Shown here: positions 35,099 through 42,771 of the stretch, piece after piece
Numbering within the stretch: position 1 is the first letter of the stretch
How the letters are laid out: each line of letters opens with the position of its first letter
Source of the DNA: Candidatus Omnitrophota bacterium
GTDB lineage: Bacteria > Omnitrophota > Gorgyraeia > Tantalellales > Tantalellaceae
Direction: 5' to 3'
Length of the DNA: 58,132 bases
Assembly (NCBI GenBank): GCA_014728075.1
Contig: WJMG01000071.1
Coordinates: 1 to 58,132 of the forward strand
Position numbers and translations under genes: made by a program
The notes under the pieces: model-generated
Told to the model about the DNA's origin: nothing
Databases searched by the model: none
The model's input: the letters and a program-made list of their open reading frames with translations, nothing else

Positions 35099-37363
35099 AT
35101 GAAGATAGGCGTTGATGTAAGGGAATTCAGGAAAGGGGTTTTTACGGGGATAAGAAACCTGCTTAAGGACTTTCTTTTCAACGCCGATACCATGTCGCAC
35201 GGCTTCGTTCTGTTTGCCGACAGTCAGACGGATCTGGAGGCCCTTCCGGAGAACATGGAAAAGGTGGTCCTGGAATGCCGTTCCGTTTTTCTGTGGGACC
35301 AGGTTGTCCTGCCGCGAGCCCTGGAGAGGCAAGGCGTGGATGTCTTCTTTTCTCCTTATCCAAAGACGCCCTTAAGAAGGGTATGCCCGTTCGTTAACAT
35401 GATATGTGATGTGATACCGCTGGCGGTACCGAAATACAGCGGTTTGAAAGGTGTTCTGGAAAAGGCGCACTTCATCCTTGTTTCGGGAATATGCGGCCGG
35501 CGTTCCTCGGCGACAATAACCATTTCCGAGGATGCCCGGATGAGGATCACCCGAATATTCGGCCTTCCGCTTTCCAGGGTAGGGGTCGTACATCCTTCCG
35601 TGCAGCGGGGCTCCGCGTGTCAACAGCGGGCATATGGAAAATACGGCTTGAAGAAAGGTAAATACATCCTTTATCTGGGTAATTTCAAACCTCATAAGAA
35701 CCTGGAGAGGCTTTTAAAGGCATATTACCTGCTGCCCTCGGGGCTCAGGAGCGAATACGCCCTTTTGCTGGCCGGCGGCGAAGGCAAAGATTTCGATCGC
35801 ATAAAAAAAAGGACCGGAGAGTTCGGGAGAGAAGGTAATGTGGTCATCGCCGGGACCGTGGACGAGCAAGATAGATGTTCACTGGTAAAAGATGCCGGGG
35901 TGTTCGTTTTTCCGTCTTTGTGCGAAGGGTTCGGACTTCCTCCTCTGGAAGCCCTCGCGGAGGGCGTGCCCGCCGCCGTATCCAACCTGTCCCCAATGAC
36001 CGAGGTGCTGGGGCCCGGCGCGGTGTATTTCGACCCGTACGATCCCGTGGATATATCGAAAAAACTCGTTTCGCTTCTGACGAACGGCGATCTACGGTCT
36101 TCCTGCGCTAGAGCGGGCATGAAAAGAGCGCAGCGTTATTCCCCGAAAACCACGGCCCGGGATCTGACGAATCTGCTCGTGGATACGGGGCTGGGAAAGA
36201 TATTGTGTGTGAGCAGCGAATTCCCGCCCCTGAAAGGGGGGATCTCGACCATGGTATATAACCTCTGGACCAGACTGCCTTCCAGGAGAGTGATAATACT
36301 TACGGCGCGGCCCGGAGAGGAGAAGGAAAACACTGTTCTTTTTTCGCCCGAGCTCGTGCGCGAGCCCTATCCTCTCGGAGGCGATACTCTTTCCAGGATA
36401 AGAAGGACCTTTTTCCTCGTATGCGAGATATACAGGCTGTCTTTGAAAAGGAATGTGAGAATGGTCCACGCTGCCCAGGTAATGTCCGCGGGTATAGCGG
36501 CCTTAATGCTCAAGATGCTCAAGGGGTTCCCCTATGTGGTTTATGTCTATTCCGCGGATATGCTCGAGTTCGGCGGGAACCCTTTTCTGAGGCCTTTGCT
36601 TTCACGGGTGCTCGGGAAAGCGGATTCGATAATATCCTGCAGTGAATTCGCGAAAGACCTCGTGGTGAATAAATATCCGGGATACCGCGGTAAGATCACG
36701 GTGCTTACCCCCGGTGTGGATACCTCACGGTTCGGGCCGGAGTGGTCCGCTCCCGGAATAAGGTCCAGGTACGGTATACCGGTGGAAAATAAAGTGGTCC
36801 TGAGCGTATCCAGGCTTTCCCTGAGGAAGGGCCACGATACGGTCATAGAAGCGTTAAGCCTCATAAAGGATGAACTTGAAAAAGTCACATACACCGTTAT
36901 CGGGGAAGGCGAACAGAGACAAAACCTTGAAAAGCTGGCCCGGGAAAAGGGACTGGCGGATAAGATAGTCTTCGCGGGTCCCGTTCCCGAGGAAGAACTC
37001 GTGTATTTTTACACGGATTGTGATATTTTTATACTGCTGCCCAGATATGTCAGGGAAACGGGCAGCGTGGAGGGTTTCGGCGCGGTTTTTCTGGAAGCGA
37101 ATGCCTGCGGGAAACCGGTGATCGCCGCCAGCAGCGGTGGTGTTCCCGAGGCGGTGATCGACGGGGAAACCGGTATTCTGGTCGAACCGGAGGACGCCTC
37201 AGGAGCGGCTGAGGCCCTTAAAAGGCTTCTCGGGGACCGGGATCTCGCCCGTAAGATGGGGATGGCCGGCAGAGAAAGGGTCTTAAGGGATTTTGACTGG
37301 TCTGCCCGGGCGGAAAAGCTTTGGGATATGGTCCGCGAAGTGGAGAGACGGAAGAAGAGATAG
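35099..37363 (+). CDS. Tandem fusion of two GT4 glycosyltransferases
   Basis: This 754-residue protein contains two complete GT-B enzymes. The first (about 1-365) starts KIGVDVREFRKGVFTGIRNL and has YILYLGNFKPHKNLERLLKA and VFPSLCEGFGLPPLEALAEG, resembling WbaZ-type mannosyltransferases. The second (about 370-754) begins ILCVSSEFPPLKGGISTMVY. It has VVLSVSRLSLRKGHDTVIEA, VIGEGEQRQNLEKL, EGFGAVFLEANACGKPVI and ASSGGVPEAVIDGETGILVE. One polypeptide would add two sugars in sequence. The join near residue 368 shows no stop or frameshift. Confidence 0.87.
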   Translation: MKIGVDVREFRKGVFTGIRNLLKDFLFNADTMSHGFVLFADSQTDLEALPENMEKVVLECRSVFLWDQVVLPRALERQGVDVFFSPYPKTPLRRVCPFVNMICDVIPLAVPKYSGLKGVLEKAHFILVSGICGRRSSATITISEDARMRITRIFGLPLSRVGVVHPSVQRGSACQQRAYGKYGLKKGKYILYLGNFKPHKNLERLLKAYYLLPSGLRSEYALLLAGGEGKDFDRIKKRTGEFGREGNVVIAGTVDEQDRCSLVKDAGVFVFPSLCEGFGLPPLEALAEGVPAAVSNLSPMTEVLGPGAVYFDPYDPVDISKKLVSLLTNGDLRSSCARAGMKRAQRYSPKTTARDLTNLLVDTGLGKILCVSSEFPPLKGGISTMVYNLWTRLPSRRVIILTARPGEEKENTVLFSPELVREPYPLGGDTLSRIRRTFFLVCEIYRLSLKRNVRMVHAAQVMSAGIAALMLKMLKGFPYVVYVYSADMLEFGGNPFLRPLLSRVLGKADSIISCSEFAKDLVVNKYPGYRGKITVLTPGVDTSRFGPEWSAPGIRSRYGIPVENKVVLSVSRLSLRKGHDTVIEALSLIKDELEKVTYTVIGEGEQRQNLEKLAREKGLADKIVFAGPVPEEELVYFYTDCDIFILLPRYVRETGSVEGFGAVFLEANACGKPVIAASSGGVPEAVIDGETGILVEPEDASGAAEALKRLLGDRDLARKMGMAGRERVLRDFDWSARAEKLWDMVREVERRKKR

Positions 37364-37507
37364 CGTACAGGGGAGAAGGAACAGTCTAAAAGCTATATAG
37401 GGAAAAACTTGAAAGGCCAGGGAAGATTTAGACTGAGATTTAGATTTAGCAGGCCTTCGGTCTGGATCTTTTACTCGATCTCAATCTGAATCTCGGTCTA
37501 AACTATC
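37364..37507. repeat. Palindromic element with TTTAGACTGAGATTTAG arms
   Basis: GATTTAGACTGAGATTTAGA at about 37426 is largely complementary to CTCAATCTGAATCTCGGTCT ending near 37500. A GCAGGCCTTCGGTCTGG turn lies between. TAGCGTACAGGGG at about 37363 recalls the words in 20893-21051. No gene is seen. Confidence 0.6.
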
Positions 37508-38671
37508 ATGGAACAACTTAAAATACTGCACGCTATAACAAGACTGGACAAAGGCGGATCCGCTTTTAATACGCTTTTGAGCGCTATGGGATCGGCCCAA
37601 CGGGGTTATTTAGTGGACCTTTTGTACGGGGCCACGACCGATACGGACCCGGACCTCCTTGCCAGGGTGGAAGCTTCCGGTGTACATCTTCTCGAGGAGA
37701 AGGAACTGGTGCGTGATATCTGTTTCGCGAAGGATCTCAAAGCTTATTCCCGCATCAAAAAGGTCATCCGTACGGGCAAATACGATGTGGTGCACGCGCA
37801 CTCCTCAAAGGCCGGTTTTCTGGCGAGGCTGGCCGCGCGGAAATGCAGGGTTAAATGCGTTGTTTATACGCCCCACGGCCATGTTTTCTACGGTTACTTT
37901 TCAAGGTTCCTTTCGCTTTTTTCACTCGCGCTTGAACGCTTCGCCGCGGGGTATTGCGACAGGATAATAGGACTTACGGGATCCGAGTGCCGTGAATGGC
38001 TGAGATTCGGTGTCGGCGCTCCGGAAATGTTCCGCGTGGTGCCGAGCGGCCTTGAGTTCGACAGGATCGCGCAGAGGAAGAGGAACACCGCGTCCTGGAA
38101 AACCCGGTACGGGATAGGAGAAGCGCAAAAGATCATAGGGGCCGTTGGCAGGTTCGTGGACATAAAGGGTTTCGAGTATTTTATAAGGGCCGCCATAGAC
38201 CAGCTTTCGAAAAGGGACGATGTCGTCTTCGTTCTTGTCGGCGACGGGCCGATGAAGAGTGATTACATCCGGATGGTGGCCGGTTCCGGTCATCCCGACA
38301 GGATAAAGATACTTCCCTGGCAGGACAATGTAGATGAAGCCATAAGTTCTTTTGATGTTTTCGTGATGCCCTCCCTGAACGAGGGCATGGGCAGGGTGCT
38401 TATAGAGGCGATGTTCTTCGGGAAACCGGTCATAGCCAGCAGAGTGGGAGGCGTGCCGTCGATACTCGAAGGGGGCTGCGGCATACTCGTGTCCCCCGGG
38501 AACCCGTACGAGATCTCCGGGGCGATCGACAGGTTCCTGGAAGATCCGGCCATGGCCGCCGAAACGGCTTCAAAGGGCAAGCAAAAAGCGCTCACCGAGT
38601 ATTCGGCGGATAACATGGTCGAGAAACTGGAGGAAGTGTACAGGGAAGTGCTGGAGGAAAAGAGCAAGTAA
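37508..38671 (+). CDS. GT4-type glycosyltransferase
   Basis: This 387-residue protein starts LKILHAITRLDKGGSAFNTL. YDVVHAHSSKAGFLARLAAR and YTPHGHVFYGYF are typical of GT4 enzymes of the capsule/PEL type. The donor half has IIGAVGRFVDIKGFEYFIRA, FVLVGDGPMKSDYIRM and VMPSLNEGMGRVLIEAMFFG, then KPVIASRVGGVPSILEGGCG. All motif residues look intact. It is flanked on both sides by palindromic gaps. Confidence 0.89.
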   Translation: MEQLKILHAITRLDKGGSAFNTLLSAMGSAQRGYLVDLLYGATTDTDPDLLARVEASGVHLLEEKELVRDICFAKDLKAYSRIKKVIRTGKYDVVHAHSSKAGFLARLAARKCRVKCVVYTPHGHVFYGYFSRFLSLFSLALERFAAGYCDRIIGLTGSECREWLRFGVGAPEMFRVVPSGLEFDRIAQRKRNTASWKTRYGIGEAQKIIGAVGRFVDIKGFEYFIRAAIDQLSKRDDVVFVLVGDGPMKSDYIRMVAGSGHPDRIKILPWQDNVDEAISSFDVFVMPSLNEGMGRVLIEAMFFGKPVIASRVGGVPSILEGGCGILVSPGNPYEISGAIDRFLEDPAMAAETASKGKQKALTEYSADNMVEKLEEVYREVLEEKSK

Positions 38672-38806
38672 AAAGTAGAAAGTAAAAAACATAGGAAGTG
38701 TCTTTATATGCATGGGGACGAAGTAAACAGGATATTCCAGAAAATACATATTCTTTTTACTTTTGCCTTTTTACTTTTTACTTAAAATGTAGGTTTAGTG
38801 GAGAAT
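38672..38806. repeat. Palindromic A/T-rich element, forward copy of the 32-base word
   Basis: AGTAAAAAGTAGAAAGTAAA starts the gap. Bases 38752-38783 are the 32-base A/T-rich word seen at 39614 and 40437, with one difference. The two arms are complementary, and the spacer includes GATATTCCAG, as in the 28423 element. No gene is seen. Confidence 0.72.
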
Positions 38807-39490
38807 ATGAAGATCGCAATACATCAACCTCAATATATGCCATGGCTCGGTTATTTTGACAAGATGGACCGGGCCGATGTTTTCGTCGTTCTTGACGATG
38901 TGCAGTTCAAGAAGAACGAATGGCAGAACAGGAACAGGATAAGGACCGCCGATTCCTGGCAGTGGATGACCGTTCCCGTGATACACCATTTCGGCCAGAC
39001 GATCAGCAGCGCGGCCATAGACAATCATTCTAACTGGAAGAAAAAGCATTTAAAGGCGCTGGAGTCCAATTACGCCCGTGCCTGTTTTTACGATGAGCAC
39101 ATGCCCTTTTTCAGGGAGATCTATTCGCGGGAATGGACTTCACTCTGCGAGCTTAATTGTTGTATAATAGACAGAATAAAGGCGTTAGTCGGGATAACGG
39201 CCGATACGCTGCGAAGCTCGTCCATGGAGATAACAGGTTCGAGTACGCGAAGACTGGCGGATATATGCCTCGCCCTGGAAGCCGATACTTATATTTCCGG
39301 AGCGGGGGGAAGGGATTACCTTGACCTTTCTCTTTTTGAAGAGGCCGGGATAAAGGTCGAGTTCCAGGAATACAGGCACCCGGTCTACGAACAGGTCTTT
39401 GAGGGGTTTTTCCCTTACATGTCAGCGGTAGATCTTTTGTTCTGTAAGGGGCCGGAGAGCCTGGAGATCATCAGGAGCGGGAGGAAGTAA
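38807..39490 (+). CDS. WbqC-like family protein
   Basis: This 227-residue protein starts MKIAIHQPQYMPWLGYFDKM, the strongly conserved start of the WbqC family. It continues ADVFVVLDDVQFKKNEWQNR and later YISGAGGRDYLD and VEFQEYRHPVYEQVFEGFFP. WbqC-like proteins lie in O-antigen and amino-sugar loci and have been linked to modification of nucleotide sugars, but the reaction is not settled. I chose ATG 38807 with GTGGAG upstream; GTG 38798 is an alternative adding three residues. Confidence 0.87.
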   Translation: MKIAIHQPQYMPWLGYFDKMDRADVFVVLDDVQFKKNEWQNRNRIRTADSWQWMTVPVIHHFGQTISSAAIDNHSNWKKKHLKALESNYARACFYDEHMPFFREIYSREWTSLCELNCCIIDRIKALVGITADTLRSSSMEITGSSTRRLADICLALEADTYISGAGGRDYLDLSLFEEAGIKVEFQEYRHPVYEQVFEGFFPYMSAVDLLFCKGPESLEIIRSGRK

Positions 39491-39691
39491 CCGGCTTCGC
39501 CGGAAGGAAAAAGTTAAAAGTAAAAAGTTAAAAATATACGAGTTTGCTTTATGCTATGGAAAGTCCAGAGGCGTGAAAACAAGAATTATGATATTGTCCC
39601 AAAAGACACATTACCTTTTTACTTTTGCCTTTTTACTTTTTACTTAAATAAGCGGAATTCATAGTTTAGTTTTAAAACATAGGAGTCTACG
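39491..39691. repeat. ~200-bp duplicated intergenic element, copy 1
   Basis: The whole gap is nearly the same as 40313-40511. Shared pieces include a CCGGCTTCGCCGG mini-hairpin, AAAAAGTTAAAAGTAAAAAG, GGCGTGAAAACAAGAATTAT, ATTGTCCCAAAAGACACATT, the 32-base A/T-rich word (39614-39645) and AATAAGCGGAATTCATAGTT. Left and right arms are complementary, so each copy can form a hairpin. The two copies are direct repeats flanking the PIG-L gene. Confidence 0.88.
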
Positions 39692-40312
39692 ATGAAAATT
39701 TTAGCAATAGGCGCGCATCCGGACGATATAGAGTACGGCTGCGGAGGGACGCTCCTTAAAATGAAAAAAGAACACGGTGCCGAAATAAGGTTTTTCGTCG
39801 CTTCGTGCGGTATCGTCGCCGGGAGCGCCGAGGTCAGGAAGAAAGAGCAGCAGGCGGCGGCCGACATACTGGGCGCCTCGCGGGTATACTGGGGCGGCCT
39901 TCCCGATACGGAAATAACACTGTGCAAGGACCTCGTAACACAGCTCGAGAAGATAATAGGGGAATACGGTCCCGATGTGATATTCGTTAACTATCCCGAT
40001 GATACTCATCAGGACCACAGGAACCTGGCAGAGGGTGTTATGGTCGCTACAAGGTACTGCAGGAAGGTGCTTTACTATGAGGATTATACTTCCAGGAAAT
40101 ACGAGCCTCACATCTTCGTGGACATAGGCGATGTCCTGGAGCAAAAAGTGGAGCTTTTGAAATGCCACAGGTCCCAGGTGGAAAGGGATTATCCTACGGA
40201 TCTCGATATAGTCGAAAGTGTCCACGCGGTCGCTAATTACCGGGGTTTCCAGGCAAAGGTCAAGTACGCGGAAAGTTTCCACGCGTTGAGATATCTTTTG
40301 GATAAAGTTTAA
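39692..40312 (+). CDS. PIG-L/LmbE family N-acyl deacetylase
   Basis: This 206-residue protein has the zinc-binding AIGAHPDDIEYGCGGTLLKM at its start and YPDDTHQDHRNLAEGV near the middle, which together supply the His/Asp metal ligands of PIG-L enzymes. The family removes acetyl groups from N-acetyl amino sugars or their conjugates. Position between WbqC and a DegT aminotransferase suggests tailoring of an amino-sugar in the surface polymer. The gene is bounded on both sides by the same ~200-bp repeat. Confidence 0.9.
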   Translation: MKILAIGAHPDDIEYGCGGTLLKMKKEHGAEIRFFVASCGIVAGSAEVRKKEQQAAADILGASRVYWGGLPDTEITLCKDLVTQLEKIIGEYGPDVIFVNYPDDTHQDHRNLAEGVMVATRYCRKVLYYEDYTSRKYEPHIFVDIGDVLEQKVELLKCHRSQVERDYPTDLDIVESVHAVANYRGFQAKVKYAESFHALRYLLDKV

Positions 40313-40511
40313 ACCGGCTTCACCGGGAGGAAAAAGTTAAAAGTAAAAAGTTAAAAATATACGATTTTACTTTATGTTATGGAAAATCCAGGGGCGTGAA
40401 AACAAGAATTATAATATTGTCCCAAAAGACACATTACCTTTTTACTTTTGCCTTTTTACTTTTTACTTAAATAAGCGGAATTCATAGTTTAGTTTAAAAC
40501 AAGGAGTTTAC
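40313..40511. repeat. ~200-bp duplicated intergenic element, copy 2
   Basis: This is the second copy of the element at 39491-39691, differing by scattered substitutions and small indels (for example CCGGCTTCACCGG instead of CCGGCTTCGCCGG). It carries the 32-base word at 40437-40468 and ends just before AAGGAG and the start of the aminotransferase gene, so it also provides the local upstream region. Confidence 0.88.
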
Positions 40512-41558
40512 ATGTCACAAAAAACAATTCCGCACTCCAGGCCGACGCTTGGCCAGGAAGAATTAAGAGCCGCCGCGAAGGTTATAGAATCAGGGCATAT
40601 CGCACAGGGCCCGAAAGTCAGCGAGTTCGAGGAAGCTCTGGCTGCTTTTCTGGGCGTTAAGGGCGCGGTCGTCACGAATTCCGGGTCGAGCGCCATGCAC
40701 CTGGCTTTAATGTCGCTCGGGCTTTCCGCCGGGGATGAGGTCGTTATGCCGTCTTTCGTCTGCACGGCCCCTCTCAACGCCGCCTACCAGGCGGGGCTCG
40801 GTCCGAGGGTATGCGATATAGAGGAGGAGAGTCTGAATGTATCCGCGGGTACTGTTTCAGAAGTCCTCGAGGATGCCGTCAAGGCCGCCGTTGTGCCTCA
40901 CATGTTCGGCAATGTCGCCGATGTGGAGGACATAGAGGACCTCGGCCTGACCGTTATAGAGGATTGCGCGCACGCTCTCGGGGCCCTTTACGGCGAAAAG
41001 AAAGCGGGGTCCTGCGGGAAGATGGGAATACTCTCGTTTTACGCCAATAAAATGATGGCCTGCGGCGAGGGCGGCGCGGTCGTGTCTGACGACGAGAACT
41101 TGCTCCGTTTCGTTTCGGACCGCAGGGATTACGACGAGAGAGGAGATTACCGCCCCAGGTACAATTACAAGATGACCGATATCCAGGCGGCGATAGGCCT
41201 TGAACAGCTGAAGAAACTTCCCGGGTTCGTCGAAAGGCGAAAAGAGATCGCTTCCCGGTACAGCGAAGCTTTCGCGGAGACCGGGGCCGTTCTGCCCGGT
41301 GTGGAGTTCGACCATGTTTACTACAGGTATGTTATTCTGGTTAAAAAGGACCTGGCGCAGGTCCTGAAAGAACTTGAGGTGAAAGGCGTGAAATGCGCCC
41401 GTCCCGTGCATTCGCCGCTCCACCGCGCCCTTGAGCTGAGGTCCGGTTTCCGAGTTACGGATAAGGTCTATTCCGGCGCCCTTTCCGTCCCGATATATCC
41501 TTCTTTGACCGATGAGGAGCAGGAGAAGGTCATCGAGGCGGTGATATCAAGCCTCTAG
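40512..41558 (+). CDS. DegT/DnrJ/EryC1/StrS-type PLP aminotransferase
   Basis: This 348-residue protein is a sugar aminotransferase-type enzyme. It opens IPHSRPTLGQEELRAAAKVI and has VVTNSGSSAMHLALMSLGL (PLP phosphate site), VIEDCAHALGALY (Asp151) and SFYANKMMACGEGGAVV with the catalytic Lys180. NYKMTDIQAAIGLEQLKKL follows. The family aminates keto-sugars bound to nucleotides. With the neighbouring deacetylase and WbqC-like protein it probably supplies or alters an amino-sugar. It is the last gene of the polysaccharide locus. Confidence 0.93.
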   Translation: MSQKTIPHSRPTLGQEELRAAAKVIESGHIAQGPKVSEFEEALAAFLGVKGAVVTNSGSSAMHLALMSLGLSAGDEVVMPSFVCTAPLNAAYQAGLGPRVCDIEEESLNVSAGTVSEVLEDAVKAAVVPHMFGNVADVEDIEDLGLTVIEDCAHALGALYGEKKAGSCGKMGILSFYANKMMACGEGGAVVSDDENLLRFVSDRRDYDERGDYRPRYNYKMTDIQAAIGLEQLKKLPGFVERRKEIASRYSEAFAETGAVLPGVEFDHVYYRYVILVKKDLAQVLKELEVKGVKCARPVHSPLHRALELRSGFRVTDKVYSGALSVPIYPSLTDEEQEKVIEAVISSL

Positions 41559-41704
41559 ACGATATTTTGTCAACAGACCACAGTCGACAGACCATGTATT
41601 TTTTACTTGCCCCCGCTGAAACCCGTCGCGGGAATGACAACTTTTTACTGGTGCACTGGTGCTCTTGTGATCTGGTGTACCAATAAGTGGCCCGTGGCCT
41701 TAAT
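41559..41704. repeat. Intergenic mosaic with a reverse GTCATCCCCGC-type hairpin
   Basis: GTCAACAGACCACAGTCGAC and a second ACAGACCA form one word cluster. Bases 41605-41638 are the reverse-orientation copy of the hairpin seen at 8744 and 50051. TGGTGCACTGGTGCTCTTGT and TCTGGTGTACCA then form another inverted cluster (about 41650-41684). No gene is seen. Confidence 0.6.
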
Positions 41705-41786
41705 CTCTGCGGTCCGCGGTTCGCGATACGCGGTGCTAAGCTCCTAGACCTAAACCTAGACCTTTCTTTTGGCCTCTGTTATAATA
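41705..41786. repeat. 82-bp direct repeat, copy 1
   Basis: Aligned without gaps to 41915-41996 (offset 210) I count 66 of 82 identical bases. It holds GCGGTTCGCGAT, a palindromic CGCG core, GACCTAAACCT, and at the end TGTTATAAT, an extended -10 promoter motif. Confidence 0.8.
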
Positions 41787-41914
41787 ATAGGTCCAGAAGA
41801 CGGTGTATCAATCTCTTTTATTTATAGTTATTTATCGCTAAAATATGGGTATCTTTATATCGATCACCCATATTTAAATTGTAAATGTAATACTTGCAAA
41901 GGTTTGAATAAAGC
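41787..41914. other. A/T-rich segment between direct repeats, with a doubtful small ORF
   Basis: This is the A/T-richest part of the 484-base gap. A 64-codon frame (41769-41963) runs through it; its centre reads like protein (SYLSLKYGYLYIDHPYL, then a CKCNTC motif). Both ends of the frame lie inside the direct repeats and no ribosome-binding site precedes it. It may be a remnant of a displaced gene or chance; I do not call it a gene. Confidence 0.3.
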
Positions 41915-41996
41915 GTCTGCGGAACGCGGTTCGCGATGCGCGGTGCGAAGTTACGGGACCTAAACCTGTACCTTTGCCTTTCCCTCTGTTATAATA
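41915..41996. repeat. 82-bp direct repeat, copy 2
   Basis: This is the second copy of 41705-41786, ending in TGTTATAAT immediately upstream of the peptide-modification operon. Mismatches cluster in the C/T-rich stretch before the -10 motif. Confidence 0.8.
41987..41995 (+). promoter_or_regulatory. Extended -10 promoter for the peptide-modification operon
   Basis: TGTTATAAT fits the extended -10 consensus TGnTATAAT exactly. The -35 region 17 bases upstream (TGTACC) is weak, as is common for extended -10 promoters. A transcript would start about 40 bases before ATG 42043, with a modest TAAGGA site in the leader. The same motif occurs at 41777-41785 in the first direct-repeat copy. Confidence 0.55.
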
Positions 41997-42042
41997 TTCA
42001 TTATAATATATTGGCTAAGTAAAATAAGGATTTCAGAGTATT

Positions 42043-42771
42043 ATGCAAAGCGACCTCAACGATATCCTCGACTGCAAGAATAGAAAACTCGACATTAACG
42101 GTAATTGCCTTGAGATGCTTGATACCTGCCGGGCGATGTGCTGTGGTATGTTCAATATAGATATCACCCCCGGGGAACGGATTTCCGGCAAATACGAATA
42201 TGAGGCTTTTTGCCTTATCAGTGGCAGGGTGTGCGAAGACGAAAGCTCCGCCTGTCCGAATCGCAAGTACAGGCTCAAAAAGAGGTCCGACGGTTATTGC
42301 GTCCACCTTGACGAAGACAGCCGCAAATGTTCTATATATGAAGACCGGCCTCAGGCATGCAGGGATTTCAACTGCAAAGGAGGATGGAAGATAGGATTTG
42401 ATTTTTCCGAAGCTGACAGAAAACTTGAGATGAAACTGGAAGAACTGAGCGATGACATGGTCTTTATGCTGAATCCCCTGATAGGGGTGAAGGGTGTTTT
42501 TTATTCAGAGGCCAGGCAAGAGGTGTCCTATCAGTTCAGACCTGTAAGGGGGTGTTTTGATACTATAGAAAAGGAAAAGATCCGGGAGGCGGGTCTGAAT
42601 TCTAAAGTCCTCGCCGATATTATCGGAAGTTTCGACGGTAACAGGACTTTGGGTGAGGTCTTTGGGGCTCTGTCCGATACGCAGGTTTCCAGGGAAGCTG
42701 TGGACAGGGTCGTGTGGAGTCTTTTGAAATGTTCTATAATAGTTTTCAAGCACCCCGGAGGTATGGCATGA
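42043..42771 (+). CDS. YkgJ-like Cys-rich metal-binding protein with possible winged-helix tail
   Basis: This 242-residue protein has 14 Cys, 12 of them within residues 11-111 (positions 11, 22, 29, 33, 34, 57, 64, 71, 86, 96, 106, 111). DTCRAMCCGMF, GYCVHLDEDSRKCSIYEDRP and QACRDFNCKGG match the YkgJ/UPF0153 zinc- or iron-chelating pattern. The last ~60 residues (SFDGNRTLGEVFGAL, then AVDRVVWSLLKCSIIVF) resemble a winged-helix or RRE-like fold, an inference only. It starts the operon and is coupled by ATGA to the first radical SAM gene. It might supply metal, support Fe-S enzymes or bind the peptide leader. Confidence 0.75.
   Translation: MQSDLNDILDCKNRKLDINGNCLEMLDTCRAMCCGMFNIDITPGERISGKYEYEAFCLISGRVCEDESSACPNRKYRLKKRSDGYCVHLDEDSRKCSIYEDRPQACRDFNCKGGWKIGFDFSEADRKLEMKLEELSDDMVFMLNPLIGVKGVFYSEARQEVSYQFRPVRGCFDTIEKEKIREAGLNSKVLADIIGSFDGNRTLGEVFGALSDTQVSREAVDRVVWSLLKCSIIVFKHPGGMA

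Noticed and set aside
39491..39691. Insertion sequence
   Set aside because: Palindromic and repeated, but no transposase gene or flanking short target duplication is visible.
39491..40511. CRISPR-like array
   Set aside because: Only two repeat units of ~200 bp with a gene between them; no short regular spacers and no cas genes.
41769..41963. Small 64-codon frame with a CKCNTC motif
   Set aside because: Both ends are inside the 82-bp direct repeats and there is no ribosome-binding site. The middle may be a remnant, but I cannot support a functional gene.
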